Positions 23,901 to 36,034 of a DNA stretch of 64,000 bases are shown here, piece after piece (within the stretch, counting starts at the first letter, position 1; each line of letters begins with the position of its first letter). Below the pieces are notes generated by a model that ran no database searches, was not told the DNA's origin, and saw only the letters and a list, made by a program, of their open reading frames with translations. Source of the DNA: Trichoplax sp. H2 (taxonomy: Eukaryota > Placozoa > Uniplacotomia > Trichoplacea); contig NOWV01000176.1 in assembly GCA_003344405.1 (NCBI GenBank), forward strand, positions 99,414 to 163,413, read 5' to 3'. Made by a program: the position numbers and the translations under genes.

Positions 23901-26822
23901 TATAGAAGTGCTTATATAAAATCAGGAAAGATCCTATATTATTAAAATGAGACAACTAGTTAATGCACTCTCCTTTAGGTCATAAATTTATATTTATTCA
24001 GTTGTCATCGTGATAGGACTATAGCCTAATTTAAAAGTCATCAAGACCATCTAACATGATCGACATTAAATTAACTTGAAACTATATTTACAGAGTTTTC
24101 ATAGTTGTTTTTATTAACTACGAAAATTTCTGCATTATCCAATTAGAAATACCATTCAACGTACTCTCTTAGGTCACTGTCATCATATTGGGAATATAGA
24201 ATAATTTTAAATTAAATCTTTAGATAGTCTCAAATGACAGACATTGTATTAACGCGACATTTATCTACAAAATATTCCATCCAATGCCATAAATTGTATA
24301 GAGTATTATCCTAGTGAGACAAGTATTCGAGTTTCCGATAACAAAAATATTAAAGAGAATGGCATTATCTTTAATACGGCATGGTCGATTCTGTACTAGC
24401 CTACTAGATTCAAATATTAAGACTAAATTTAAAGTGATTAATACAATAATCAAATACTAATATTAGCATTGGAGGCGTATCGAAGGCGTAATTCCATTTT
24501 AAAGTAATTATTACAGCGTAAAATGACTGATATATTGTTTTCCTAGTTAATTCTATTCAATGCCTTCTATCTGTATTGTAAAGTATACGAAAGGGTACGT
24601 GCAGATCAATTACTATTTAGTAGAAAGCTATAATAAAATTGTTTTTTACAGCTCTAGTTTGATCATTGGTAACAATAAAAAAAGATTCCAAATACCTTAC
24701 ATGTGTATTTTTAATTTAAAAGTCATTAAGATAAGCTAAATTTATCGGCATTGACGTATTATTTCTCGCATGCTGACAGGTTATCCTAAAATTATAGACG
24801 TTGAGAACTTAAGATTGCGTTATATAGCGTAGTCTTTCGTAGAAAAAATAAATAATGCTTACATTTAACTATCTTATCTAAATCACAATTATCTAAGTCG
24901 TAAATGAATTTTTTCTAGAATTATTTCGTAGATGCTGAATGTTATCTTAAAAATAACCTTATTGATATTACGGAACATACTACATAGTATAATCGTTCTT
25001 ATAGAGAAATTAAATATTTTATTAATTTACTTATGCTATCTCGACGAAAGTTACCTATGCAATCAATAAACTATTTCTTGGGTTATACAAAATACGAGAA
25101 TAATTACCATCTCTCCCTACTAAGATATGTCCACTAGCTGGCATAACTCGACAGTCCTCGGTGTACATATCGATTACGTCTGATATGCTTCCACTTTTAT
25201 AGGCTTCCATAATCTTTTTATTTGATTCTTCAATATGGCGACGAATCTCTGAAGTAAGTTGATTAATATCATTACAAAAATTATAAAAGTTACTATACAA
25301 TTTATTCTCTTACTATCAAGCGATACACGATTATTATAGGCAATTATGACGATATCACGAATTTGTCTTAAGATGTATTTCAAGGCTTGTGTGCACGTAA
25401 TAAATCAATTTCAATTTCCGAGCTACGACGGAGCATTTATCATCAGAGCTAAAACTATTTTACCTAACTACTTGGATTGAGTCGAAAAATTTCAGTTTGA
25501 TGATATATTATATCTATCGAAGGAGGAATGGAAATAGGTTTTGAAAAATTAATCCCCCAAACTATGAAATATGAATGAGACCATTTTTCAACTAATTATT
25601 ATTATCATAGCCCTTAACATAAAGCCAGCCAGAATATACTATAATTTAAGCTAACATACGAATTGTAACAGCTAGTGATTAGTCTATTTTTCGTAAATTT
25701 ATGGATAGTACATTCGTACTGGCTTGATTTGAAATGTACCGGTAAGTATTCATTTCCAAATAGCGACTCAATAATTTATTAAATACCGTATAAGCGAACT
25801 CAAGCCCAATGACAGCAGTTAATTTAAGACAATGATTGAAATTTCAATTTCTCGTAAAGTTAGACTATATATCTTTGTTTACCTTTTAAATACCCATTAG
25901 CTTAATTATTTAATAGCTCGGTATTAGTCCTTATATGTCAATAATGTAGACAAATGTTAGGTAAAGATTCTAGTCCTTCAAGTTAGGCTTTATATGATCA
26001 TTCACACTTGAAATTTTTGATCGCTAAAATGTTCAGCAGATGAATATCAAAGTATGTCTCATTCGAACAAATAAGTGAGACAATTATAGTTCTATAATTA
26101 TGATTGTTAATAAGTTGTTCCCTATATCATCCATTTAGATCTAGAAAACCCGATAGCATAAATGTTCAATGCCTTAAAATGGATATTTGCCTTATACAAA
26201 TAGTGTAGGCAAATGCTAGACAAATACGCTATTTCTGGTAAAGATCGCTTAAATAGTATCATTTATACCTAAATTATCCTGGTCATTATTCTAAGTTTGA
26301 TGTTTTACTAGCTGTTTCTCAAAACTACTAGTAGTACTTCTATCCAATTAAATACCTGCTGTAGTACATATTAACTACCTTAAGTGATTGCAGTCATGGA
26401 ATTGTTAGGCACTAATTATAATTAGTTAGTTATCCTCTTGAAATCAAATAATAAAATTTCCTCATAAGCATTGAAAACTTCTGGCCATATTGCTAAGTAT
26501 TTCTAATTCGCAAAAACTGCGTATGTAGGAGAAAATGTTTAAATTTTCTTTTAATTTTCTTGTTACTATATTGAATTGTAAAATAGCGGTATCTACTCCC
26601 ACCTTTTCCTTTGCCATACATAATGTACACCCTGACAGCTTAATTTAAAGAGTAGAATAAACCACAGTTGATACAATATCGTTGGATAATACCCTTACTG
26701 TCAGCAGCTGTCAATAGACGATCTAGTGATAATCGTTGACTATTCATCAAGTCATGGTGTATCATTAATGCTATATCTGTTATTAATAAAAGGTAAGAAC
26801 TTCGGTTATGAGTGGCAGCCAT
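20998..26822 (-). CDS. DUF4440 / SnoaL-like (NTF2 superfamily) protein
   Basis: Three minus-strand exons are well supported. 25108-25248 (IRRHIEESNKKIMEAY, then MYTEDCRVMP), 21464-21626 (DSGLNAIEITLDELG, then DTVFERGRYKVF) and 20998-21070 (YVVIWKKSAGIYKIYMNIF, TAA stop). The donors are GTAATT and GTACGC and the junction phases agree throughout. These are the three signature blocks of the DUF4440 family: an N-terminal helix with Y-T-x-D, the ERGRY strand, and a C-terminal Y-x-x-x-W-K-K strand. The family adopts the NTF2/ketosteroid-isomerase-like cone fold; its metazoan role is not established. A phase-compatible first exon is 26693-26822 (ATG 26822, 43 codons, donor GTATTA), which would give 168 residues, but this link is speculative. 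The 3.5-kb second intron is mostly decayed tandem repeat. Confidence 0.75.
22250..24560. repeat. Decayed ~195-bp tandem repeats filling an intron
   Basis: A recognisable core (variants of ctactctttta-g-aatag followed by a short A/T tract) recurs at about 22463, 22851, 23040, 23580, 23759, 23964 and 24160, at multiples of roughly 180-205 bp. Shared flanks include (g)acattaaatta...aaaat and tttataaaagt. Copies are strongly diverged. The block lies wholly between two exons of the DUF4440 gene. Confidence 0.6.
25880..26300. repeat. Diverged direct duplication, unit about 255 bp
   Basis: Two copies share strings such as atgtagacaaatgttaggta against tgtaggcaaatgctagacaa, and following elements, about 255 bp apart. 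Confidence 0.4.
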
Positions 26823-26979
26823 TATGTTTGCAGTAGAGTCGTATGAAATAATTCATTAAAATGATATTATTCGATAGCCAAGAGTAAGAGTTTTGGTTTA
26901 CATTGGTTGTATTTTAAAACTTGGATAGGAAATGGTAGAAAATTTCACTATAAGAAATTCTTGTGAAAGTTGCAGGTGC

Positions 26980-27340
26980 AATATACTTTTCTATAGCGCT
27001 ATAGATGGTAATTTAATTTTTAGATACTGGTGCTATACTACAGCCTATAGCAAAAAATTTTGCTAAAAGAAATCGTTATGAAGGTAATCAATATAGTCTA
27101 ATTTCCTATAGCGATAGATGGCGATTACATTCTTAGATACGGGTGCAGTAGCCAATGATGGAAACTCCTGTGAAGAGAATTCGCTGTAAAGGTTATCGGT
27201 CTAGTATAATTTTCCATAATAACTGATAGCAACTAGATTGTTAAATAGTACAAGGCGAAACTTCTGCTAAGAGAAATCGGTCGTTTTGAATAGTTTACTT
27301 TTCTTGTAGTCCTCTGTCATGTTTGAGCGATAGCAATACA
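26980..27340. repeat. Tandem repeat, about three units of ~115 bp
   Basis: Segments such as tatagcgctatagatgg and tatagcgatagatgg, each followed by taga-tac-ggtgc, recur at about 26990, 27105 and (weaker) 27220. Confidence 0.55.
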
Positions 27341-27355
27341 TTGAACAGCAAGCTG

Positions 27356-27665
27356 CTATTTTACGTCCGAATAATGTTTTAATCCAGTCAATAGTAAAAA
27401 GCTATAGTTGGACGATAGTATACTTTTTATTATACAGAGTAATAAATGAGAAGTTTTGGATAGGCGATCAAGAGGATCGAAATTATACATTAAGCTGAAT
27501 AGATTATTTCGACTGGATATGAACTCTGTATAACTTCTCATCTTCAATAAAAGGACATCATTTGAACTTGAAAAGTTTGTTAGAATATCGACACTAACAA
27601 CGTTTACAACACAAACTTTGCATTGAGCAAAGGCAATCAAAAATAAAAGTAGTACACTTGTCCAT
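27356..27665 (-). pseudogene. Possible secreted protein with frame break after the start codon
   Basis: A 90-plus-codon minus-strand frame begins with a signal-peptide-like hydrophobic run (SVLLLFLIAFAQC) and ends TAG at 27356. It lacks its own ATG. The only nearby ATG (27665) is one base out of frame, so a single-base loss just after the start would explain the arrangement. In its own frame that ATG gives a 23-residue peptide with six cysteines. No domain recognised. It could equally be a chance ORF in AT-rich DNA. Confidence 0.25.
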
Positions 27666-28129
27666 GATTAGACAGTATAGGCGGAGAGGGGATAGTTTAG
27701 CGGGCTATTAAAAATCACGGGACAGCATAACGGATAACGATATCATGTTAAATATAAGCAACGAAACTGGACACTAGAACTTAACGGCTGGTAGAACATC
27801 AATAAAATCCATTGCAATAAATCCTAAACGGTAGCTCTACATAATTTGAAGCCTATTTTATTTTTACATTTGTACTTATTAGGACAATAATGGTCAATAA
27901 AATCAGAATGAAACATTGATGAGAGATTCACTGCTTTTTTTATAGTGTAATAATATCAAAAGCAATGATAATGTCGATTAGGTACTAAATTGAAAATGAT
28001 AATGCAATCAATTCTACCCCTATCCTTGAAATCTTGTCATGAATAACTTTACTCACGGAATAGAAGACATTCTGTTCAAGGATTTTTCACCTACTATAGC
28101 ATGTAATTAGATTTACTGCTGTAGAAATT

Positions 28130-28940
28130 GGCTTTTAATCCCGTTCGCTAATCTACAAAATTTCACTCTGGCTATCCATGTCGAAGCATAGACATTAGAA
28201 AACGCCATCATTCACATTAGATGATGCTGTTCTAATCGTTAGGAAAAGGAAAAATTTTCTCCTTAACTATAAATGTTTAAGCCTGAAACAGTAGAATGCA
28301 TCATCATTACCATTGGATGATGTTGTTCTAATTTAGATACCTATGCTGTCAAATCGTCCAGAAGAAATAAAGCTTTCTCCCTAATTACATTTATAGTTAC
28401 ATTTGTTCAAGCATGGATAGTAGTATACATCGTAGTTAACATTGGATAGCGCTGTTCTAATTTTAATGCCTTTACTTTCAAATTGCTGTGAAAATGAGAA
28501 AATTTCTCCCTCGTTATCAATATTCAACCATAGACAATAGAATACATCATCACTAACATGAGATGATATTTTTATAATTTGGAAGTCTTTGCTGTCAAAT
28601 CATCGTGAAGATAAAAAGCTTTCTCCCTCTTTAAAACTATTCAAGCATGAATAGTAGAATACATCATCAACTTTCTCCCTAATTATAGATATAAATATTC
28701 AAGCATGGGCTGTAGATTACATCATCATTAACATTAGACGATGCTGTTCTTATTTGGATACCTTTGCTGTCAAATCGTCGAGACGAAGAAAAACTTTCTC
28801 CCATGTTTTTATAACTATTCAAGCATGGACAATAGAATACACCATCATTACGGCAACATGGAACGATGCTATTATAATTTGCATGTCTGTGAAATCGTAG
28901 TGAAGAGGAAAAAAAATTTCTCTGTTGTAATACGTTAAGA
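28130..28940. repeat. Tandem repeat block, units about 115-125 bp
   Basis: About seven clear copies of a unit. It contains ttcaagcatggacaatagaa, acatcatcattaacattaga, gatgctgttctaatttgg, ctttgctgtcaaatcgt and actttctccct. Copies differ at perhaps a tenth to a quarter of positions, and one is shortened near 28640-28690. The 65-codon plus-strand ORF at 28741-28938 lies inside the repeat and is not a gene. Confidence 0.85.
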
Positions 28941-29397
28941 GTATCATTGATAATTAATAGACATAACTAGTATAATTTATATTTGATAATGATTTCGAAA
29001 TTTATTACCGAAAAATTTCCGTTCTAGTCATTTTACTCCATAAAGAAAGTAAGTCATGCTTGAAATTAATGCATAAAACTACAATTATTAGCTATAGAAT
29101 AGCTAGGATTGCACAGTTATTAATATCAAATAATAATCTTCTATTGATTTCTAGTTTGAAGTGGCTTTGCAAGGCATTAATTAATAAGAAAAAATGAAGA
29201 CACTGAAAATAAAATTAGAAACCTATAGTGTAGTAATAACTGTCCAAAGTAATCCTAATGATGGGTGAAAATTGCCAACTCGGTCTAGAAGAGTCTGGCA
29301 ATCACAATAAGTGTAGAAAATTGGCTGTTCTTATGTCACTCTTTGAGAGTCAATTGGTGTCGGAGATCCAGGATAACATAGGAAGTAATCGTTGCTA

Positions 29398-29894
29398 TCA
29401 TGTCTCCATAGTCTTCCACGATATTGTGATAATTGATCTTGAATGTGTAGTAAATGTATACAACAGAATGCAACATGGATAAAAGTTATTTTTTATTGCC
29501 ATTTGTTCACAGAATAATGAATTGTCATTCTTGACATCCAAATCATGATCATAGAACAATACTGTGTATCTGTCATCCTCTATATCCGATACTATCGTGA
29601 TTGGAAAATGAAATTAACTTTTAAATAAGGGATCCATAGTGGAATGATTAAGAGAGAATGATGGAAAATTCTTATAATCTATCGTAATCACTGATTTACA
29701 GTTGTAAAGAATTACAATTGGACATGATATAGTATTGCATTATTAATTTAAGTATAAGGAGAAATGACAGCTATAGATTGGAAAATCGGATAGGCGATTA
29801 CCAGCTGCCTGCATCGCTTTGAAGATTGCACAATGTCCCAGTAGACTAGCTTTCAAGAGGGAATCGTTTATCGTTAAAAGAATCTTATTCCTAT
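29398..29894 (-). CDS. Two-exon coding candidate with tudor-like sequence, 5' part unresolved
   Basis: Exon 29802 to about 29894 (KILLTINDSLLKASLLGHCA region) ends in a GTAATC donor, phase 1. It joins in phase to 29398-29591 after acceptor ccaatcacgatag, giving SDIEDDRYTVLFYDHDLDV and a TGA at 29398-29400. The pattern of a short strand, then I-x-D-D-x-x-Y-T-V-x-F-x-D, resembles tudor-type chromatin or methyl-lysine reader barrels (for example ARID4 or KDM4 tudor repeats). That resemblance is from memory and moderate. The polar composition and matching phases argue for real coding sequence. Upstream exons, including the start, were not found. The plus-strand ORF over 29258-29482 is probably its shadow. 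Confidence 0.4.
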
Positions 29895-30019
29895 CTTGTT
29901 AACGTAATTGAATACTTTTTGGTCCTATTTTCTCATCATCGATGACTTTATCTTGTTTTGATAAAGTCAAATTTTGACTGTTTCCATCTAGTCTACAAAA
30001 AGTTTGTAGTTAATTTACT

Positions 30020-30640
30020 CTAGGCTCTTCTTACGATGATCCAATTCATGAACGAAAGTAGTCTAGTAATAGCAAAATGGAGCCAAAAACTAGAAGAAGC
30101 AGTCTAAGAAAGACCATGATAAGATCGCTCCTATCAATCAAGTAATTAGTCTAACTTGTAGGCTATTTCATCGTGATTCAATCCGCTCACGAAAGCCATC
30201 TAGTCCATCTTATAGTCTATAGTAGGGCTAATAATTTGGTAAAGTAATTTAATAGCTAGATCTAGATCAAATTGTTTCTATCAAGCAAGCAATTATTTCA
30301 GTTTGTATAGTATTAGACTACATTTACTACTTCTAAATCCGTAAATAGAAGCGATCTAATGAACATGAAGAAAGCCAAATACGATCCAGATTCCTTATCC
30401 ACTTGGGCTAATTTTAACTTCATTTTACGAAGAGCAAACGATATGTTAGAAAGTAGCAATCCAACATTGGTCCAATTATCCTTAACAACGCAGTATTAAT
30501 GACTACTGTCCTATCGAATCAAATTTAATTTCGCCAAGACAAATGATATTGGTGCCTAAGCGCTAAATTAAGAAAATATTGTGCTCAATTATCCGATGAA
30601 TCAATACTGCATTTGGACGATTATCGATGGATAATTATAG
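30020..30640. repeat. Diverged tandem repeats with protein-like open frames
   Basis: Segments at about 30020-30160, 30160-30320 and 30320 onward share a unit of about 140 bp (cgatgatccaattcatgaac against cgtgattcaatccgctcacg). A second pair occurs at about 30400-30490 and 30520-30620. A plus-strand frame at 30318-30500 reads well (DPDSLSTWANFNFILRRAND), but its neighbouring copy is broken. Confidence 0.45.
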
Positions 30641-30949
30641 AATAGCATTCAATTGATTGTGAAAGTAAATGATAAAAGCCGTACTCAAAGAACATTTTTC
30701 TATACAGTCTGATCAATATTGTGGTTAGTATTCAAGTATTTACACACTATTTAAGTTTATCAATCACTGCCATTGATCCATATTCAATGATTACTAGTAA
30801 ATGGTTACACTATCGTTGCAACTGATTTTTATGAGATTCTTTCATAATTTATCATATTAAGGAAAATAATAAACGGACATTCCCAGCAATGCGTACAAAT
30901 ATTACCTCATGTCCTTAGTAACTTTCAGACGTTGAATAAAGGCACTTGG

Positions 30950-31470
30950 CAAGCCAATAACCTATTCCAACTATCTTAATTCTAGCTCTACATCCCACTG
31001 TACTTTACTCAATATCGCCATCTTGAATAGCCATAGTGAGTCTAACGAATAATCATCATCCTACAATCAATTTCTCGGTTTGATGCCCATTCCAATCAAT
31101 CCATACATTATTCCAGATTCAATTTATAAGCGAATAAACTATTCTAACTATCTTCATTTTAGCTAACACCCACTGTACAACAGTCAAATGTCGCCATCTT
31201 GAATAAGTCAAAGTTAGTGTAATGTAACAAATAGACATGATACTATAATTATATACTATAATCAATTCTTCGGCTTGAAGGCCAGCCAAATTCAATTTAT
31301 AAGCGAACTATTCCAACTATTTTCATTTTAGCTAACACCTTATATACAAGAGTCAATGTCGCCATTTTGAATAGTCAAAGTTACTGTAACTAATGGACAC
31401 GATCCTATAATCAATTTCTAGGCTTGATAGCCAATTCAACCAATCTGTACACCATCTCACATTCAATATA
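30950..31470. repeat. Tandem repeat, three units of about 170-185 bp
   Basis: Copies contain attccaactatcttaattct, tagctaacacc-cactgta, tgtcgccatcttgaatag, cctataatcaatttct and ggcttgatagcc in the same order. Starts are near 30960, 31140 and 31305. Confidence 0.75.
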
Positions 31471-31899
31471 AAGAAATAGCCATTAATTGATTATATATAA
31501 CTTTCCACTTTGCTATCGTTTCTGTTACTTTCTATTTCAACAAATCTTCCCTATCGATATTATAGGAAGTCAAAATTTTGATCTGCTCTAAAATAGTAGT
31601 CATCAAAACTCTTCATGAATATTGAGAAAATAAAAACTTGAATATTTTCTTCATCAAGAGAAAGAGATAACTATTTCAAGGCGGACAAATATTATGGTGG
31701 TATGCACCCTTTGCTTTGAACTCGATCTAGTGGGGCGATTAGGCGAAAGATGGGTTCCCATTTCACTTTAGCCTATTTTATCCATTTAAGAGAAGCAATT
31801 TGAAAGGATGCTCTTGAATTTATCGGTCTACTGTTCTTCTTTTGCATCAAATAAAAAACATGCTTAATATCGCTCTAACTCAAGACCTCAGAAACTATA

Positions 31900-33010
31900 T
31901 TATAATACCATTAGAATAAATCGGCATATAAAATAAATAGACAGAAGTAAGTGTATGCATATAATTGCTGTAAACAAGAATAGAAAAGAGCTAAAAAAAC
32001 ATTTTAATCTCCTCCAACCTTCCATTTTGATGATTGATTGTCGATAGATAATGCAATGGTTGATAGTGTAGAAGCCAAAAGGTAAAAAGGCCAAAAATGA
32101 GCGATAAAATGCCAATTCAAAACTTTTATCAATCACTTCAAGTAAGGTAGCAGAAGATAAGATATCATCGATTGGACAATAAAATAGTAGATTACCTAGA
32201 ATCTAGACAATATATATATCAATAATTTTAAGTTACTTTGCATTTGGTATGATTGAATTTATTCTATAGAATCATGCATCATAAACACGTTAAGTTGCTT
32301 GAAAGCTATCAATAATTAAAGTTAACATAATATAATGGTCGCCAAGAATACTATTATATCCATTCTATATAGCTAACATCAAGTTATTAATGATTGCTGA
32401 TTAAGAAAGGCTTGACCATTTAAGATATATACAGGTGCATTTTTTAATTTTATTTTTCAATCACAATACTTATTATCACGTTGATAAAATAACCAAAGCT
32501 TAACCCTATTATCGTTATCGAATTGAATATCAACATAGCTGCAACAATTAAAGTCATTATAACAAAACACTTTTCCATCTCCATTAAAAGATAGACAATA
32601 GCTATGCAGAATGTCTTGATGAATATTATATAGTCAAATGATAGTGTTATGATCCAATTCACTCACTTTTCATCTGGTTTAGTCCATGAAATTTTTAATT
32701 TAAAATTAAAATAAAAAGGAAAGAATAACAGACAGTTACAAGGTAATTCAAGGACAAAAATGCAGTCAAGATTTTGAATACAGTCACGCTCAATCAAGAT
32801 GAATACTATATTGTACAGATTTAAATCAATAAATGCTGTATTGGTTAATTTGCTACTCTATACCATGGCTGATGGAATAGCAACGGATTAATAAAAATCT
32901 TCAACCATAAAATGTATTAAAAATACTTACAAAACAAAGGATAGACTATACATAGCAATAAAAAAACTCTTTTCAATCATGTAGCCAAAAGTCGTCCATT
33001 TGAATATTCA
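31900..33010 (-). other. Cluster of minus-strand open frames, possible multi-exon gene
   Basis: Several long frames lie close together with plausible splice sites. About 31900-32200 contains DDILSSATLLEVIDKSFELA and then hydrophobic runs. 32450-32662 is open in two frames, one hydrophobic and one polar and Cys-containing (FNGDGKVFCYNDFNCC). About 32660-32845 ends at a GTGAGT donor, and a short frame near 32940-33000 ends at GTAAGT. I could not assemble one protein or recognise a family. T-rich DNA readily yields hydrophobic false frames. Confidence 0.25.
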
Positions 33011-36000
33011 ATTCCATATTATTTTTGCTTTGTTTCATTTCTCACGAATTATTAATGTAATACTTCCTTTATTCTGGATAGGATTTAATTTAAAAGATAA
33101 AAGCACAGACAATTTTCGTGAGAATTCACCAAAATCTCCTTTAAATTAAAATTTTTCACCTTGTCTCTAGAGGGTTAGCAACTCTTAATGAACATGCAAT
33201 AACTCAGATTTTAATATCGTTGTTAAAATGAATTACTATTGTAAAATAGAGTAATATAATAAACGAAATGACTCATTCTATACAATATAGGCTACCCTAT
33301 TTCATGGAATAAACTGAGTTAATGTAACTATGATGTCTTATTAATTCATCCTTCAGACATGGTAAAATGAAAAGAATTATTTTCTTTTCACTTTTGGATC
33401 AAGGAAGAGCCGGATGGTATATAAAATATTATTATTTATTTTTCTTTATTAATTCGTTGGCCGTATCCTTTCTTGAGATATTGATATCCATTAACGTATA
33501 CTATCTACTATCCCTTATTAATTATTGACTCTCGAATTGATTATTTTGATTAAAGAGAGAACTTACCATATGCAGATACTATTCCTATTCAGCAACATTT
33601 ACTTAAAGAATCATCAAGACAATTTACACCTTCAATTGAATAGTTCAATTTGCACCATGCAGACGTTTTATCTTTTAACCGAGATATTGTTCTATTTTTA
33701 TTTCTTTCTAGTATTAGTCGCATTAAATGTAAAATTCTTTTCATTTAAATATAATCTAAACGACATCATTTTAAATAAAGATAATCGCGGTACCATGCTA
33801 TTATTTACTATCTATCTTTCATTATTAAACCGGAAATTTAAGCAATAACTTCATTACTATTTGTAGACAGATGTGCAAGTCTTCTGTCGTGGGCCTTATA
33901 ATACACTTGGAATAATTAGCTAGAGATAGCCTACTTAGTTTATTAAAGTTAGAAACAATCATGAAGACCCAATTAATCAAACTTGAGGCATAATTGTTAA
34001 ATTACTAAAAATCTATATTGCTCGACTAGTTTCGCAATTAGAGTCGGATTTACTAGCCAATACAGACTAGGCTTTGTAATTATATAAATATATCAATCGC
34101 TTTGATAACAGCAGCTGGATGGATTAAAGATTTGCAGCTTTACATAAAAGATTGATATCAGTCAATGATTGAGTAGAAATATATTTTGGATACAATCATA
34201 CTTCTTGTCCGCGGCTTCAATAACAGTAGCCGGGTAAAAATGTAACTCTAACTCTGAAATAAGCTTTAAAATTAATTGATATGCAGTTTTAACATAATCA
34301 TGCATAATATTTATAACTATATTAATGGCCATAGGTACATCAAAAGTCGAAACTTACTAAATTTGAAACCGATCTTTAGTTCTCTGAAAGAATAAAAACT
34401 TTAGCATTTCCAAAATATCATAATTACACATTTACAGATTTAATCATAGTAACTGCGGTAGATAGATTCCAGCTGTTAGTTTATAAATCAAATTTAACCT
34501 GATGAACGACATCGTTTTAACGATCTAAATAAGACTTTTTATTCTTTCATTCCGTTAGCAATAAGTCCTTTGACATAGGTATTGTGATTCTACGGCTATA
34601 CAACTTCACTCAAAGCAATATTTAATGCAGTTCCCACCTAATATTCTTCGTAATAAATGAAAATCCGTCGCAGTCTTAAGTTTATGGCTGTAGCAATAGT
34701 ATCTAAAGTAGGATACAAACCTACATTTTAATGTATAAGAGTACGCGCCTTGAATTCAATTTGGATCTGCTACAAAATACAATTTTAACAATTTCAAATA
34801 AATTCCTATACACTTTATAGTGTTATACGAGCTGGGATATGTGTTTTGTAAGGCCTTAAACCAATATTTGATCTTTAGTAAAAAATCGATAACTTTGATC
34901 ATTACTGAAAGAATTTGTCATCCTAAATCTACAGTATAACTTCAGCAATGATTGCCAGATTCGTTACAAGTTGACCGCTTGAAAAGCTTTATCATCTTTA
35001 GTCGATTTTTTTGGAAAATATATTTATGACAATCAGAATTAGTCGTGTAACGCTTTCATTAATTCGGTATTAGTAGTAATAATTCAATGGAACAATTAGT
35101 AATTACATTTAGTTTTATAACTTTTAAAGTTAATATTTTAGCTTTGTAAAAGACAGACTTAACTTGAGTAAAGACATTAATATTACTCGTGAGCTAAGAA
35201 AATTTGCTACCATAAAATAGGGCAATAGCTTTACAACTAATCGAATCAATATCTGATTTAATATGTCAAAGTATAGATCCAGCGGCTAAAATCAACATTT
35301 GATAATATTGGAAACTTTAGTATTCCAAATTTAAAAATTAATATACCTTGAATTCAAGGCGATACATAGTTTAACGTAATTAATTAACTATCTCGACCCA
35401 TGCATGATAAGATCCTTTCTAGGGATCTAGACATTGCAGTAGATTGGGTATATCTAATCTGTGTTATCTCTCCCTATACGCGCATTGACAATATTGCCAA
35501 GGTAATGGCCTGCCACAAGAATGAAATAAATTCTTTCCATCTTTATTTTTTCGATATTGGAGGAAAATATCCGATTATATAGGATACCAAACATTTGAAT
35601 AAATTTACGACAGTTTACTGTACAAAGCGTGTTATAATTTGTATTTCGATTCAAGCCGTAGAAGCATTTAAATGCAACATCATTAATTTAGTTTTAATAA
35701 TGGTTCGGTTAATCGTGGGGTAAATGAAATTCTACTATAGAAAACTAGCTTTGTGATATGACCTCTAGGATTGAAAAATTTATAGTTCATAATTCTTACT
35801 ACCGTAACATGTAATAAATACAAAAAATGAAAAGAGACTTATTTACTGAAATCTAAATAACTAAATGTTTGCTTAAATAATCAAATTGATGTATTTTAAT
35901 CCTATCGGTTTATATCAAAGGTCTAATTCATTAAAGATCTTCGATATTTCGACTTTACTAGCTATAAATCGTAAAAAATATGTTCTTACTCTACAGTTTG

Positions 36001-36034
36001 TACGTAAGCCATATACATAGTCCATTAATCTGAC
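33011..36034. other. Intergenic region without a recognisable gene
   Basis: AT-rich sequence. ORFs at 33525-33848 (plus), 35400-35582 (plus) and 35454-35654 (minus) are Phe/Leu/Ile-rich or antisense to each other, with no domain or splice support. This is the 3' flank of the first cyclase gene. Confidence 0.45.

Noticed and set aside
28741-28938. 65-codon plus-strand ORF
   Set aside because: Lies inside the 120-bp tandem repeat, and neighbouring units are not open in the same frame.
28130-28940. CRISPR-like array of direct repeats
   Set aside because: Units are long, contiguous and diverged, with no short identical repeats separated by unique spacers, and the host is eukaryotic.
29258-29482. 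74-codon plus-strand ORF starting ATG ATG
   Set aside because: It overlaps a better minus-strand exon that joins in phase to a neighbour. Probably a shadow frame.
33525-33848. 107-codon plus-strand ORF
   Set aside because: Leu/Phe/Ile-rich translation typical of T-rich noncoding DNA. No domain, signal or splice partner seen.
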